A stretch of 25,416 nt of DNA from the NCBI GenBank assembly GCA_964644605.1, contig CAZXWS010000005.1, positions 1 to 25,416 on the forward strand, read 5' to 3'. Shown in pieces: positions 7,411-15,639 of the stretch (its first letter is position 1; every line of letters begins with the position of its first letter). The notes beneath the pieces are model-generated. The model did not search any database and was not told the origin of the DNA. It worked only from the letters and a program-made list of their open reading frames with translations. Made by a program: the position numbers and the translations under genes. The stretch is from CAZLAJ01 sp964644605. Lineage in GTDB: Bacteria > Patescibacteriota > Microgenomatia > UBA1406 > GWC2-37-13.

Positions 7411-8555
7411 ATACTCTTTATCGCATTTGTAAAAACTATATCCCAATCAAATTTTTGTATATAGTTTATAGCATTCTTGCGATAATCTTGCAATGTTTTA
7501 GATTTTCTTAAGAGAGAAATTACTGAACTAGCAACTACTTTTGCATTATAGTCAATAATTAGGCCGCATTTGTTTTTTTCGATTTCATGTGCATTATACG
7601 GTAAATCAGTAAGAAGAATGGGCAAACCGGCAGACAGATAATCTTTTAACTTAGTGGGATCTGCATAGTACGTAAATGTATCTAATTTTTTGTCATACAT
7701 CGCAATCGCCAACGCACTATCAGACATTACTGCATCTAACTTTTCCCGGTCTTTAACCCATCCAGTCATTGTAACGTAGTTATCAATTTTTAATTTTTTA
7801 ATTTTTATTTTTAATTTACTTTCATACTCCCCTCCCCCAACTATAAGAAAATGAAAGTCACGAATGGATTTGATAATAGTTGGGATGGCTTCAAGTACGA
7901 TTTGTACACCTTGTTTTTCAAGTAAGTGGCCGATAAAAAGAAGTTGATGCTTCTTTATTTTCTCGAATGGTAAGCGTTTAATCCTGTCAAACCAAATGCC
8001 TATTGGGACTACCTTTTGTTTTTTGTACACTGACTTTTTAAGACCTCTCACTTTCTCTCTTCCTTCTGCTATACGTGGTGAGACGTTCCACGTTTCATCT
8101 GCATTGCTGAGACACAGTTTATCTAGCCAATGATAGAAATCATTCAGATACTTGTTGGAAAAGCGTTCAGGTACATAATCAATCGTATAATAAACTAATT
8201 TTTTAATTCTTCGCATTTTTTTCAGCAATACTCCAGCACATGCATTGAGGGGATCTACACCAATATAGAGGTCATACTGTGTTTTTTTACTCAGCACCCA
8301 ATATAAAGTAAGTAAAAACTCAATAGCATAATTGAATATAGAAATTCTAGTACGTAACGTTGATGCCGCATTGTATGTAGGAACACCGTTTTGATTAATT
8401 TCCTGGTAAGATTTTGATTCGTCTGTTTTCAATGGATGCCCGATAAATAAAAGTTCCTTTATATTTTTATTAATTAAATATTCGCGGAGGGCTTGAGGAG
8501 CACCGTAGACTAAATAGTGTGTCGCAATGACTATTTTTTTATTCGAAATGTCCAT
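7404..8555 (-). CDS. Glycosyltransferase, GT4-like (GT-B fold)
   Basis: A 383-aa GT-B enzyme that probably adds one sugar to a lipid-linked or nucleotide-derived acceptor on the cytosolic face of the membrane. The C-terminal Rossmann half is clear: LLFIGHLLEKQGVQIVLEAI, FLIVGGGEYESKLK and VTMTGWVKDREKL. The usual EX7E donor-binding motif is absent; in its place is DPTKLKDYLSAGLPIL, a variant that retains the following AGLPI. The N-terminal half has GAPQALREYL in the acceptor side and no signal peptide. It overlaps the upstream epimerase by 17 bases and the downstream kinase by 7. Donor and acceptor cannot be assigned. Confidence 0.85.
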   Translation of the reverse strand: MDISNKKIVIATHYLVYGAPQALREYLINKNIKELLFIGHPLKTDESKSYQEINQNGVPTYNAASTLRTRISIFNYAIEFLLTLYWVLSKKTQYDLYIGVDPLNACAGVLLKKMRRIKKLVYYTIDYVPERFSNKYLNDFYHWLDKLCLSNADETWNVSPRIAEGREKVRGLKKSVYKKQKVVPIGIWFDRIKRLPFEKIKKHQLLFIGHLLEKQGVQIVLEAIPTIIKSIRDFHFLIVGGGEYESKLKIKIKKLKIDNYVTMTGWVKDREKLDAVMSDSALAIAMYDKKLDTFTYYADPTKLKDYLSAGLPILLTDLPYNAHEIEKNKCGLIIDYNAKVVASSVISLLRKSKTLQDYRKNAINYIQKFDWDIVFTNAIKSIW

Positions 8556-9591
8556 ACTTAATTATTTCTTCAAGTATCCTATCACCATTATATGCGAAGT
8601 CCCATTCGGGGTAATGTGACTTAAATTTGGAAACGTCTGATATATACCAAATATGATCTCCACTCCTATTTTGGTCACTGTATTCATATACTGCTTTTTT
8701 ACCAGTCATAGATTCAATTTTTTTAATTGCTTCAATCATTGATATATTCGAATGGCGAGATCCTCCCATGTTATACGCTTCACCTGATCGTGGTTTCTGA
8801 TACACGTGATAAAAAGCATTAACTAAGTCGTGTGAATGAATATTATCTCTCACTTGTTTCCCCTTGTAACCGAAAATGGTGTATTTCTTTCCGGTCATAA
8901 TACACTTCACTAAATAAGCGAGGAAGCCATGGAGCTGTGTGCTTGAGTGGGCAGGGCCGGTGAGACATCCACCGCGGAACACTGAGGTATGCAAACCAAA
9001 ATATTTTCCATATTCCTGCACCATAATATCTGCTGATACTTTTGAAGCACCGAAGATACTATGTTTGGAATTATCAATACTCATCGTTTCGTCAATCCCG
9101 TTTGCATAGTGATGATTCTTAGGTATTTCGTAACGAGTTTCTTGTTCAATAAGCGGGAGTGTATTCGGAGTATCTCCATATACTTTATTTGTTGACGTAA
9201 AAATGAAAACAGCGTGTGGCGAATATTTACGGAAATTTTCAAGCATAACAAGAGTACCGTTGGCGTTGACACTAAAATCAGTGAATGGCTCTTTGGCTGC
9301 CCAGTCATGGGAGGGCTGCGCCGCAGTATGAATAATGAGGTCGAATTTATGCTTTTGAAAGATTTCTTCTACCTTGTTATTATCACGAATATCGATCTGG
9401 AAGTGTTTATATTGCTTTTTATATTTTTTTTCTAGCTGATTTTTGTTCCATTCAGTACTTGCTTCAGGGCCAAAAAAATATGCTCTCATGTTGTTATCTA
9501 TACCATATATCTCAAAATCTTTTTCAGCAAAAAATTTTACAGATTCAGATCCTATAAGACCTGCTGAACCGGTTATAAGTGCTTTTTTCAT
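8539..9591 (-). CDS. NAD-dependent epimerase/dehydratase, CDP-paratose 2-epimerase-like
   Basis: A 350-aa extended SDR. The dinucleotide loop is TGSAGLIG (7-14 region), then IHTAAQPSHDWA (88-99), the catalytic-serine region FTSTNKVYGD (132-141), and FGASK at 181-185. The usual YxxxK Tyr is Phe in this alignment. The stretches MVQEYGKYFGLHTSVFRGGCLTGP and QLHGFLAYL recall the CDP-paratose 2-epimerase (tyvelose epimerase) group, which acts on the C2 of a CDP-sugar. From memory, FGxSK is common in that group, so the Phe need not mean an inactive enzyme. It lies between a GT2 (2-base gap) and a GT4 (17-base overlap), upstream of the kinase and nucleotidyltransferases, and could modify the activated sugar they make. 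The precise substrate is inference. Confidence 0.8.
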   Translation of the reverse strand: MKKALITGSAGLIGSESVKFFAEKDFEIYGIDNNMRAYFFGPEASTEWNKNQLEKKYKKQYKHFQIDIRDNNKVEEIFQKHKFDLIIHTAAQPSHDWAAKEPFTDFSVNANGTLVMLENFRKYSPHAVFIFTSTNKVYGDTPNTLPLIEQETRYEIPKNHHYANGIDETMSIDNSKHSIFGASKVSADIMVQEYGKYFGLHTSVFRGGCLTGPAHSSTQLHGFLAYLVKCIMTGKKYTIFGYKGKQVRDNIHSHDLVNAFYHVYQKPRSGEAYNMGGSRHSNISMIEAIKKIESMTGKKAVYEYSDQNRSGDHIWYISDVSKFKSHYPEWDFAYNGDRILEEIIKYGHFE

Positions 9592-9593
9592 AA

Positions 9594-10418
9594 TTATCGA
9601 CTCAATTTAACTTGTAAGTATTTGTAGCCTACTAAACATCGTAACGCAATCATGCCTAAAGTCAAGATGGGGTGCGTTAGTAGTTTTTTCCATTTGCCAT
9701 TTTCGGTGAATACACCAATTAAACGATATCGTATACCGAGCTGTTTTCTTATATCTGTATCATTGCTCCCCCATTTGTTAACATATGTTTTAAAACTTTT
9801 TGCATAATAACCTTTTTTTTCAATATATTTTTTTAAATTAAATGCAGCTTCGTTATGGAAGATTGGTTCAGAAATAATCTCTGTTTTTCCTAAATTACGA
9901 ATTTTTTTATCAAAGTCCCAATCCTCAGGGCCTGACATGCTAACATCAAACCCATTTATCTTTTCAAAATCTTCTTTACGTACCATCCGCACACAGTCTA
10001 TTACTGTGGCGTTATAAAAACTTCGCTCAAAACGTCGGACACGTGACCAGTAACCCGATCCTAGTACAATTTCCGGCATATATAAACCTTTCAACTGTTT
10101 GCTTTTCTCAAATTTTTTAACGGACTCCTTCAATATATTTGGCGTCAAAATCATATCAGCATCTAAGTACATGTAGTATGTCCCGTGACTTTTTTCAGCG
10201 CCAAAGTTTCGTTGAGCAGAACGCTCCGGACCTGCATTAAATACGTGTGTAGTAAATTGTTTTGCAAACTGTTTTGTTTTATCAGTAGAGTTATTATCAA
10301 CAACAATTATTTCAATTTTATTTTGTGGAAAGTTTTGATTTTTTATAGATTGCAAACAGGCAGTGATATTTTTTTCTTCATTTTTAGTCGTGATTGTTAT
10401 TGATACAAGTGGAGACAT
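9594..10418 (-). CDS. Glycosyltransferase family 2
   Basis: A 274-aa GT-A enzyme. The donor-binding start is VSITITTKNEEKNI, followed by IIVVDNNSTDKT (37-48), NAGPERSAQRNFG, and the metal-binding DxD at D86/D88 (YLDADM). MSGPEDWDF supplies the expected acidic catalytic region. One hydrophobic segment near the C-terminus (LLTHPILTLGMIALRCLVGY) may hold it at the membrane. The motif set is intact, so it should be active. It sits 9 bases after the GT4 gene and 2 bases before the epimerase in the long minus-strand operon. Confidence 0.88.
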   Translation of the reverse strand: MSPLVSITITTKNEEKNITACLQSIKNQNFPQNKIEIIVVDNNSTDKTKQFAKQFTTHVFNAGPERSAQRNFGAEKSHGTYYMYLDADMILTPNILKESVKKFEKSKQLKGLYMPEIVLGSGYWSRVRRFERSFYNATVIDCVRMVRKEDFEKINGFDVSMSGPEDWDFDKKIRNLGKTEIISEPIFHNEAAFNLKKYIEKKGYYAKSFKTYVNKWGSNDTDIRKQLGIRYRLIGVFTENGKWKKLLTHPILTLGMIALRCLVGYKYLQVKLSR

Positions 10419-10427
10419 TGGTATTTA

Positions 10428-11609
10428 TTATAAAGTATTCTTTAAAATCTTAAGCTCTTTTTCCGCAATTTCCTGCCAGCTATATTGTTTTGCGGTTTCT
10501 TGTAACAATGGGACTTTCTTTTGTATCGCTTTGGGATTATTGAGATAATAGCCGATTTGTGCAGATGCAGAGTCAGTATCCCCTACAGGGTACTTATCAA
10601 TTACTTTTGAAAATATTTTGAATGCCGGCAAATCATAACAAATTACCGGTAATCCAGCATATAATGCTTCGCATAGGGCTATCCCCCATCCTTCTTCATA
10701 ACTTGGAAGCAGAAATACTTTGCTCGACTTTACTGTTTTAAAAAGTTTTTTTCCACTTAAGGGGCCGGCAAAAATTATGTTGTCTTGTAGCTTGTAACGT
10801 GTGACGTTTTTCACGAGATCTTTGTACATTTTTTTATCGCTATATCCGCCGATGATTATCAGTTTTGCCAACGGATTTTTTTTAATAACTTTTAACCAGA
10901 TTTTTGGGAGATCAAATATTCCTTTACTTATGCGCAATCCCCCGACAAAACACGCATCATATATTTTTTTTTGAGATGGCACAGAGTCTATAAGACCAGT
11001 ATCAATACCATTGTGAACGTATTGAATTTTTTTTCGAAATTGGTTACTAAACAACGAAGCAATATGTTTCCCTTCAGGTGTTTCATAGAGCAGTAGTGCG
11101 TCAGTAAAGAATGTAATAAGGCGTAAACTGAGTTGCTGTGAAGCAAATAATAGTATGTTAGTAATAAGATTTCCTTTTCGCTTCCATGGAACTTGAATGT
11201 AATGATGTATCATACTTAACATCTTTTTTTTATGCAGAACTTTATAAAAAATTGCTGGAAGAATATCAAAAAAATTATCTGAAGTAGCCACGACAATATC
11301 ATAGCTTTTCCGTGGATATAACTGTATCATTCCCGCGACTGTTGCATATAGGTACGACAATACTCTTCCGAATACATAGTCGTTGATACGTTTTGGCCAC
11401 CAGCGCGGGCGTCTTGTAATGTAATAAGTCGCACTCAATTTTTCGTGGCCATAAAATATGGAATATCCTGTTTCTGTAGTCAAAATAGACATCTGCGCTG
11501 CGTTTTTTTTAGGATTATGTCGGATGATCTCAATAAACCGTTTATCACCTCCACCTATGCCCGGATTATTCGCAAATCCCAGACCATTGATTACAAATAA
11601 TACTTTCAT
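10428..11609 (-). CDS. Glycosyltransferase family 4
   Basis: A 393-aa GT-B enzyme with an orthodox active site. The N-terminus is NGLGFANNPGIGGGDKRFIE, with the glycine-rich acceptor/donor loop. CFVGGLRISKGIFDLP and LIIIGGYSDKKMYKDL mark the C-terminal Rossmann domain, and the EX7E motif is present at E306/E314 (EGWGIALCEALYAGLPVI). A hydrophobic stretch around 85-98 may contact the membrane. No signal peptide is seen. It follows the preceding GT4 by 10 bases and precedes the GT2 by 9. Its donor sugar cannot be inferred. Confidence 0.9.
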   Translation of the reverse strand: MKVLFVINGLGFANNPGIGGGDKRFIEIIRHNPKKNAAQMSILTTETGYSIFYGHEKLSATYYITRRPRWWPKRINDYVFGRVLSYLYATVAGMIQLYPRKSYDIVVATSDNFFDILPAIFYKVLHKKKMLSMIHHYIQVPWKRKGNLITNILLFASQQLSLRLITFFTDALLLYETPEGKHIASLFSNQFRKKIQYVHNGIDTGLIDSVPSQKKIYDACFVGGLRISKGIFDLPKIWLKVIKKNPLAKLIIIGGYSDKKMYKDLVKNVTRYKLQDNIIFAGPLSGKKLFKTVKSSKVFLLPSYEEGWGIALCEALYAGLPVICYDLPAFKIFSKVIDKYPVGDTDSASAQIGYYLNNPKAIQKKVPLLQETAKQYSWQEIAEKELKILKNTL

Positions 11610-11619
11610 TAATGTCTTT

Positions 11620-12882
11620 TTAATTCTCTTTGTATCTTAATTTATTAATGATAGTCATACTCATCAGGAGGTTCCAAAAAAGCTGCACAGTATCATACAA
11701 AATGTAATATGTGGTTATTAATTTACAGGAAAGTGTGCTACATTTTAGGCTACTTGTTTGTAGATAATACTTCTCATATTGAGGCCATATTGTAGACCAA
11801 GAAAACGAAAATGCTTTCTTTAATCCTTTTGCACGTAGCTCTTTAAGCAAAGTTTTATCATGCAGAGTGTCAGCAATTGTTTTTGCAAGCAGTTTTGAAT
11901 CTTTGGCTTTTATAAGTATTCCATCATTCCCAACTATTTCAGGATTTGAACCTCGATCAGTAGTTATTACTGGCAGTCCACAAGCCATTGCTTCAATAAA
12001 TACAATTCCAAACCCTTCATAGAGGGTTGGCAATATAAATAAATCGGACATAGCATAGTACAGTGGTAGTTCTTTACCCATATTCGGCAGAGATCCCAAT
12101 AATCGAATACAATTATCTAGTTTCAATTTTTGAATGAGACTTTCGAGATGATTTTTTTCAATTCCATCACCTATGACTAACAGTTCAATATTCTTTTCTT
12201 CAAATTTATGAATCAGTAAATTCATTGCTTTAATAAGTGTTTCAATATTTTTGCGAGGGTCAAGCCTACAAACTGTGAGTAAAATTTTTTTATTTTCTAA
12301 CTTAAGCTGCCTTCGTAATGTTAAAGTATTTAGGTCAGGTTTAAAGTGTGTTAAGTCAAAGCCTTTTGGAATAACTTTAGCACTATAACCAAATTTTTTT
12401 GATTGCTGATTCATGAAATGCGAAAGATGTGTAACGCCATTGGCTCTTTTTCCTTCAATTAACTCAAGGGATGTATCACCAGCTAGTATCAGGATGTATG
12501 GTATACCAAAAAAAAGTTTGATAAATCTTGCTAAATATGCTTCAAGTGAGAAATGCACTGAAATTATGTCGAAACGCTGTTTATCAATAAAGTAAAGTTT
12601 TAAAAAAGCGAGAAAACACTTAGTTATAAATAATGCAGCATTGATGGGACCAAATAATGAATATGTGTAATATCCTTGAGGAGAATTAATCCAAACCCTT
12701 TGAATATTTTGAGGCAAATAATCTAAAGCAGAGCCCTTTGTTGTCATAATGCTCACCTTATGTTTATGGGCACTAAATTGTGACATAAGATCTTTTATAT
12801 AGGTTTCCCCACCCCCTTCATTGTAACCTACCCATCTATTAATACAAAGTATGCGTAATTTATGAGTGTTTGTATTTTTCAT
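11620..12882 (-). CDS. Glycosyltransferase family 4
   Basis: A GT-B enzyme of 420 aa from ATG at 12882 (MKNTNTHKLRILCINRW). The N-terminal loop NEGGGETYIKDL is typical of GT4, LLTVCRLDPRKNIETLIKA opens the second domain, and EX7E is intact (EGFGIVFIEAMACGLPVI; E289/E297). The frame stays open to 13014, but the extra 44 residues precede the normal first beta-strand and would overlap WecB by 155 bases. The chosen start overlaps it by 23. After the catalytic domain there is an odd C-terminal tail (LITTYYILYDTVQLFWNLLM) that is hydrophobic and could be a membrane anchor. It lies directly downstream of WecB, so a ManNAc-type donor is possible but unproven. Confidence 0.88.
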   Translation of the reverse strand: MKNTNTHKLRILCINRWVGYNEGGGETYIKDLMSQFSAHKHKVSIMTTKGSALDYLPQNIQRVWINSPQGYYTYSLFGPINAALFITKCFLAFLKLYFIDKQRFDIISVHFSLEAYLARFIKLFFGIPYILILAGDTSLELIEGKRANGVTHLSHFMNQQSKKFGYSAKVIPKGFDLTHFKPDLNTLTLRRQLKLENKKILLTVCRLDPRKNIETLIKAMNLLIHKFEEKNIELLVIGDGIEKNHLESLIQKLKLDNCIRLLGSLPNMGKELPLYYAMSDLFILPTLYEGFGIVFIEAMACGLPVITTDRGSNPEIVGNDGILIKAKDSKLLAKTIADTLHDKTLLKELRAKGLKKAFSFSWSTIWPQYEKYYLQTSSLKCSTLSCKLITTYYILYDTVQLFWNLLMSMTIINKLRYKEN

Positions 12883-13996
12883 ATTGCGTAAGAATAATTT
12901 CAGCACATTTTTGAGCTGCTTTCCCATCACCATAGGGATTTTGAGTATTTTGATAATCCCATTTACTCTTGATTTGTATAAATCGCTTGAGTATCTCGTT
13001 TTCATCAGTTCCAACCAAGAAACCTTTCCCCGAACTAATAGTTAGAGGGCGTTCCGTTGTGGTGCGTGTTACTAGAACAGGTATCCCAAGCGAGGGTGCC
13101 TCTTCTTGTAATCCTCCTGAATCTGTAATTATAAGTTTCGATTTTGCCATTAAGTGTGCGAACGGGAAATATGAAAGCGGTTCCGTAATATACATAGAAG
13201 GTGTTGACTGAAATATGGTATGGGCGAGCGAGCGCACAGCTGGATTATAATGAACAGGCAAAATCCCTATATAATCGGGGTGCATTCGTAATATATTTTT
13301 TATAGCAAGAAATATTTCCGTATGATTCTTGCCAAAGTTTTCTCTCCGATGTTGGGTGACAAGAATAATTTTTTTATTTCTGTCAGATTTTTTAATAATT
13401 TTTGCTAAATATCGTTCAATGGGATATGGTTTCTTTAAGGCGGTCAATAGTGTATCGATAACAGTGTTTCCTGTAATATAAACTAAATCTTTCTTAACAT
13501 TTTCTTTTAAGAGATTATTGTACTCAATTGAGCTTGGACATAGGTGTAAAGATGCAAGCGGGGTCATAATTTTACGAAAAATTTCTTCAGGAAAAGGAGA
13601 ATATTTGCTATGTGATCGCATACCCGCCTCAATATGAACAAAGGGAATTTTATTTAAAAAGCTGCCTAATGCAGTTACCAAGCCAGTTGTGGTGTCCCCT
13701 ACCCCGATTGCAACGTCTGTACTTTTCTCTTTAAAGTAGTTTGAAATTGCTTGTATCCCGAAACTTACAGTTGATTCGAGGGTAGGAGCTTGTTGCAGAA
13801 ATGCTAAATTAGCATGTGGCTTAATCTTAAATTCTTTTTCAATTGGCTCGAGCAATTGTTTATGTTGTCCAGTTGAAACTACGGTACAATCAATGTCGTT
13901 GCTGTGGTTATTTTGTAGCACCCGTATTAAGGGGATTAGTTTTATAAACTCTGGTCGAGTTCCGTAAAAAAGTGTAATTTTGCGTTTGTTAAGCAT
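12860..13996 (-). CDS. wecB: UDP-N-acetylglucosamine 2-epimerase (non-hydrolysing)
   Basis: A 378-aa GT-B-fold epimerase that interconverts UDP-GlcNAc and UDP-ManNAc in the cytosol. Family signatures are complete: GTRPEFIK (12-19), GDTTT (100-104) with D101, HIEAGMR (121-127) with E123, PEE (136-138), QHRREN (215-220) with H216, DSGGLQEEAP, TTTERPLTI and the closing NPYGDGKAA. Length is normal for the family. UDP-ManNAc is a common building block of surface polymers. No UDP-ManNAc dehydrogenase (WecC) is in the window, so the sugar may be used directly. The gene starts 17 bases after the methyltransferase stop. Confidence 0.94.
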   Translation of the reverse strand: MLNKRKITLFYGTRPEFIKLIPLIRVLQNNHSNDIDCTVVSTGQHKQLLEPIEKEFKIKPHANLAFLQQAPTLESTVSFGIQAISNYFKEKSTDVAIGVGDTTTGLVTALGSFLNKIPFVHIEAGMRSHSKYSPFPEEIFRKIMTPLASLHLCPSSIEYNNLLKENVKKDLVYITGNTVIDTLLTALKKPYPIERYLAKIIKKSDRNKKIILVTQHRRENFGKNHTEIFLAIKNILRMHPDYIGILPVHYNPAVRSLAHTIFQSTPSMYITEPLSYFPFAHLMAKSKLIITDSGGLQEEAPSLGIPVLVTRTTTERPLTISSGKGFLVGTDENEILKRFIQIKSKWDYQNTQNPYGDGKAAQKCAEIILTQYEKYKHS

Positions 13997-14013
13997 ATAG
14001 TAGACTTTTATAG

Positions 14014-14682
14014 CTATATCTTTTTAGCTGCTTTGATAATTAATGTTTTACCGAATGTTGGAAAGATTTCAGCTAGTATTTTTGATTTAAAGAATGCCTT
14101 GTTATCAAAATTTATGCTGTCGGAGGTAAAATGCATAATTGAAAAATCATTCTCATATAATAGATTCTTTAAAGATTTAAAAGTGAAATATCTTATATGT
14201 CCGGCATCATATCGGCGCGCCGTAACTTCAATAAGCGGGTTGATACCTAAAAGTAACATGATTCGTCTCGCGAGTGACGCGATATTCGGTGTAGATAAAA
14301 TCAATGTACCATTCTTTTTTAACACTTTGTAAATATTATTTAAAAATAAATCTGTATCAAATATATGTTCAATAATTTCTCCTGCTACGACACTATCAAA
14401 ATGTTCTTCCATCCCTTTGCTCCAATTCGTATTAAGGTCCAAATCAAATACAGATAATCCTTTTTTTTGTGATTTTTCTAATGCTTTACTTGCAATGTCA
14501 ATACCAAACACAGTATTGTTATTTCTTTTTATTTTCTGCATAAGAAACCCATCACCACAACCAAGATCAAGGATTTTCTTGTGACTGCCTACTAATGTGA
14601 GAATTTTTTGAATCCTGATTTCATCAGCAGGATTCATAACAAATTTTTTCGCATACCTTACACTATTAAAGTGTTTATTCAT
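14014..14682 (-). CDS. Class I SAM-dependent methyltransferase
   Basis: A 222-aa methyltransferase. The SAM-binding motif I is ILDLGCGDGFL (37-47), followed by VFGIDIASKALEKS (motif II Asp), DSVVAGEIIEHIFDTDLFL (motif IV) and LKKNGTLILSTPN (motif V/VI). The latter half (RRYDAGHIRYFTFKSLKNLL) resembles the Methyltransf_11/23 enzymes found in glycan clusters, which usually O-methylate a sugar or cap a chain. It overlaps the upstream GT2 by 8 bases and precedes WecB by 17. The acceptor is unknown; ubiquinone-type methyltransferases share the same motifs but would not fit this neighbourhood. Confidence 0.87.
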   Translation of the reverse strand: MNKHFNSVRYAKKFVMNPADEIRIQKILTLVGSHKKILDLGCGDGFLMQKIKRNNNTVFGIDIASKALEKSQKKGLSVFDLDLNTNWSKGMEEHFDSVVAGEIIEHIFDTDLFLNNIYKVLKKNGTLILSTPNIASLARRIMLLLGINPLIEVTARRYDAGHIRYFTFKSLKNLLYENDFSIMHFTSDSINFDNKAFFKSKILAEIFPTFGKTLIIKAAKKI

Positions 14683-15637
14683 CTCGATTGAAATAAACTA
14701 TTAAAAATCCTTTAATACCCTCAAGTTGTTTTAAGTTGCGGCTACGTACTGAGGCATATACCCAGTAAAAAATAAAAGTAACAATATTTAAACAGGCTCC
14801 TATGTATCCTTTGATTGAATGAGGTCGTAAATATAGCTTATAAAAAAGGGCTGTATCTTTTCCGATAATCATTGGATCTCTAGAAGGACCAATCTGCACT
14901 TTATGATGTACTACCATTTTTGGCTCAAATATAATACGAAAACCTAGTTTTTTTATGCGTAAAAAAAGATCACCATCCGCGTGATTAAAAGTAAATCTTT
15001 CATCAAAACCCTTGAGTTTCATGAGTATACTTCTTCTTATTATCATGCTAGTTGTAGTAGCAAGATCAATATCTGTACTTTTAATTTTTTGGGAAGTTGA
15101 TAGACTGGCCCCTAAACTATATGCGCCACTCTCAAACATCATACCTGGGTTTAATATTTTATTATCAAAGATAAAATATAAAAATGGGCTTGTAACAGTT
15201 TTGATGATCCAGTTCTTTTGGGTTGCAAGGTATAACCGATGCATTTCACTAGCTGGATAGGTTGTAGATATTACAGGACCTGTAACAATTGCTGCCTGTC
15301 TGGAATTTGATAACGAAGTTACCCCCTGCCTCAACCAGTTCTTATCAGCAACAGTATCATCAGCAATATAGCCTAAATATTCTGAATTAATTGCTCGCCA
15401 ACCGATATTAAAAAGTGTTGATAATCGTTTACTCTGAGAATGAAGTAATAATACCTGCTGTTTCAGCTGTATCTTATCAACAATAGATTGAACTTCTTTT
15501 AGATTTTTGCTATTTTCGATAATACAAACTGAGAAATTTGTGTATGTTTGTCTCTTGAGTGAACTGAGGACATCTCGCAAATCTTGCAGTCTGCTCGGTC
15601 GTGGATAGGTGTTCAATATTACAGCAACTTTAGTCAT
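14675..15637 (-). CDS. Glycosyltransferase family 2 with a C-terminal membrane segment
   Basis: A 320-aa GT-A enzyme. It starts with VAVILNTYPRPSRLQDL, then SVCIIENSKN, and the metal-binding acidic motif IADDT at 91-95. FTFNHADGDLFLRIKKLGF carries the later acidic residues, followed by the common MVVHHK. One transmembrane segment near the end (about 283-303, CLNIVTFIFYWVYASV) would tether it to the inner membrane. It is the second gene of the long minus-strand operon, 2 bases after GT4 and overlapping the methyltransferase by 8. It may be a rhamnosyltransferase-like chain extender, but specificity is not visible. Confidence 0.87.
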   Translation of the reverse strand: MTKVAVILNTYPRPSRLQDLRDVLSSLKRQTYTNFSVCIIENSKNLKEVQSIVDKIQLKQQVLLLHSQSKRLSTLFNIGWRAINSEYLGYIADDTVADKNWLRQGVTSLSNSRQAAIVTGPVISTTYPASEMHRLYLATQKNWIIKTVTSPFLYFIFDNKILNPGMMFESGAYSLGASLSTSQKIKSTDIDLATTTSMIIRRSILMKLKGFDERFTFNHADGDLFLRIKKLGFRIIFEPKMVVHHKVQIGPSRDPMIIGKDTALFYKLYLRPHSIKGYIGACLNIVTFIFYWVYASVRSRNLKQLEGIKGFLIVYFNRDE

Positions 15638-15639
15638 AA

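Noticed and set aside
12883..13014. Longer N-terminus for the GT4 protein from ATG 13014
   Set aside because: It precedes the normal first strand of the GT-B fold and overlaps wecB by 155 bases.
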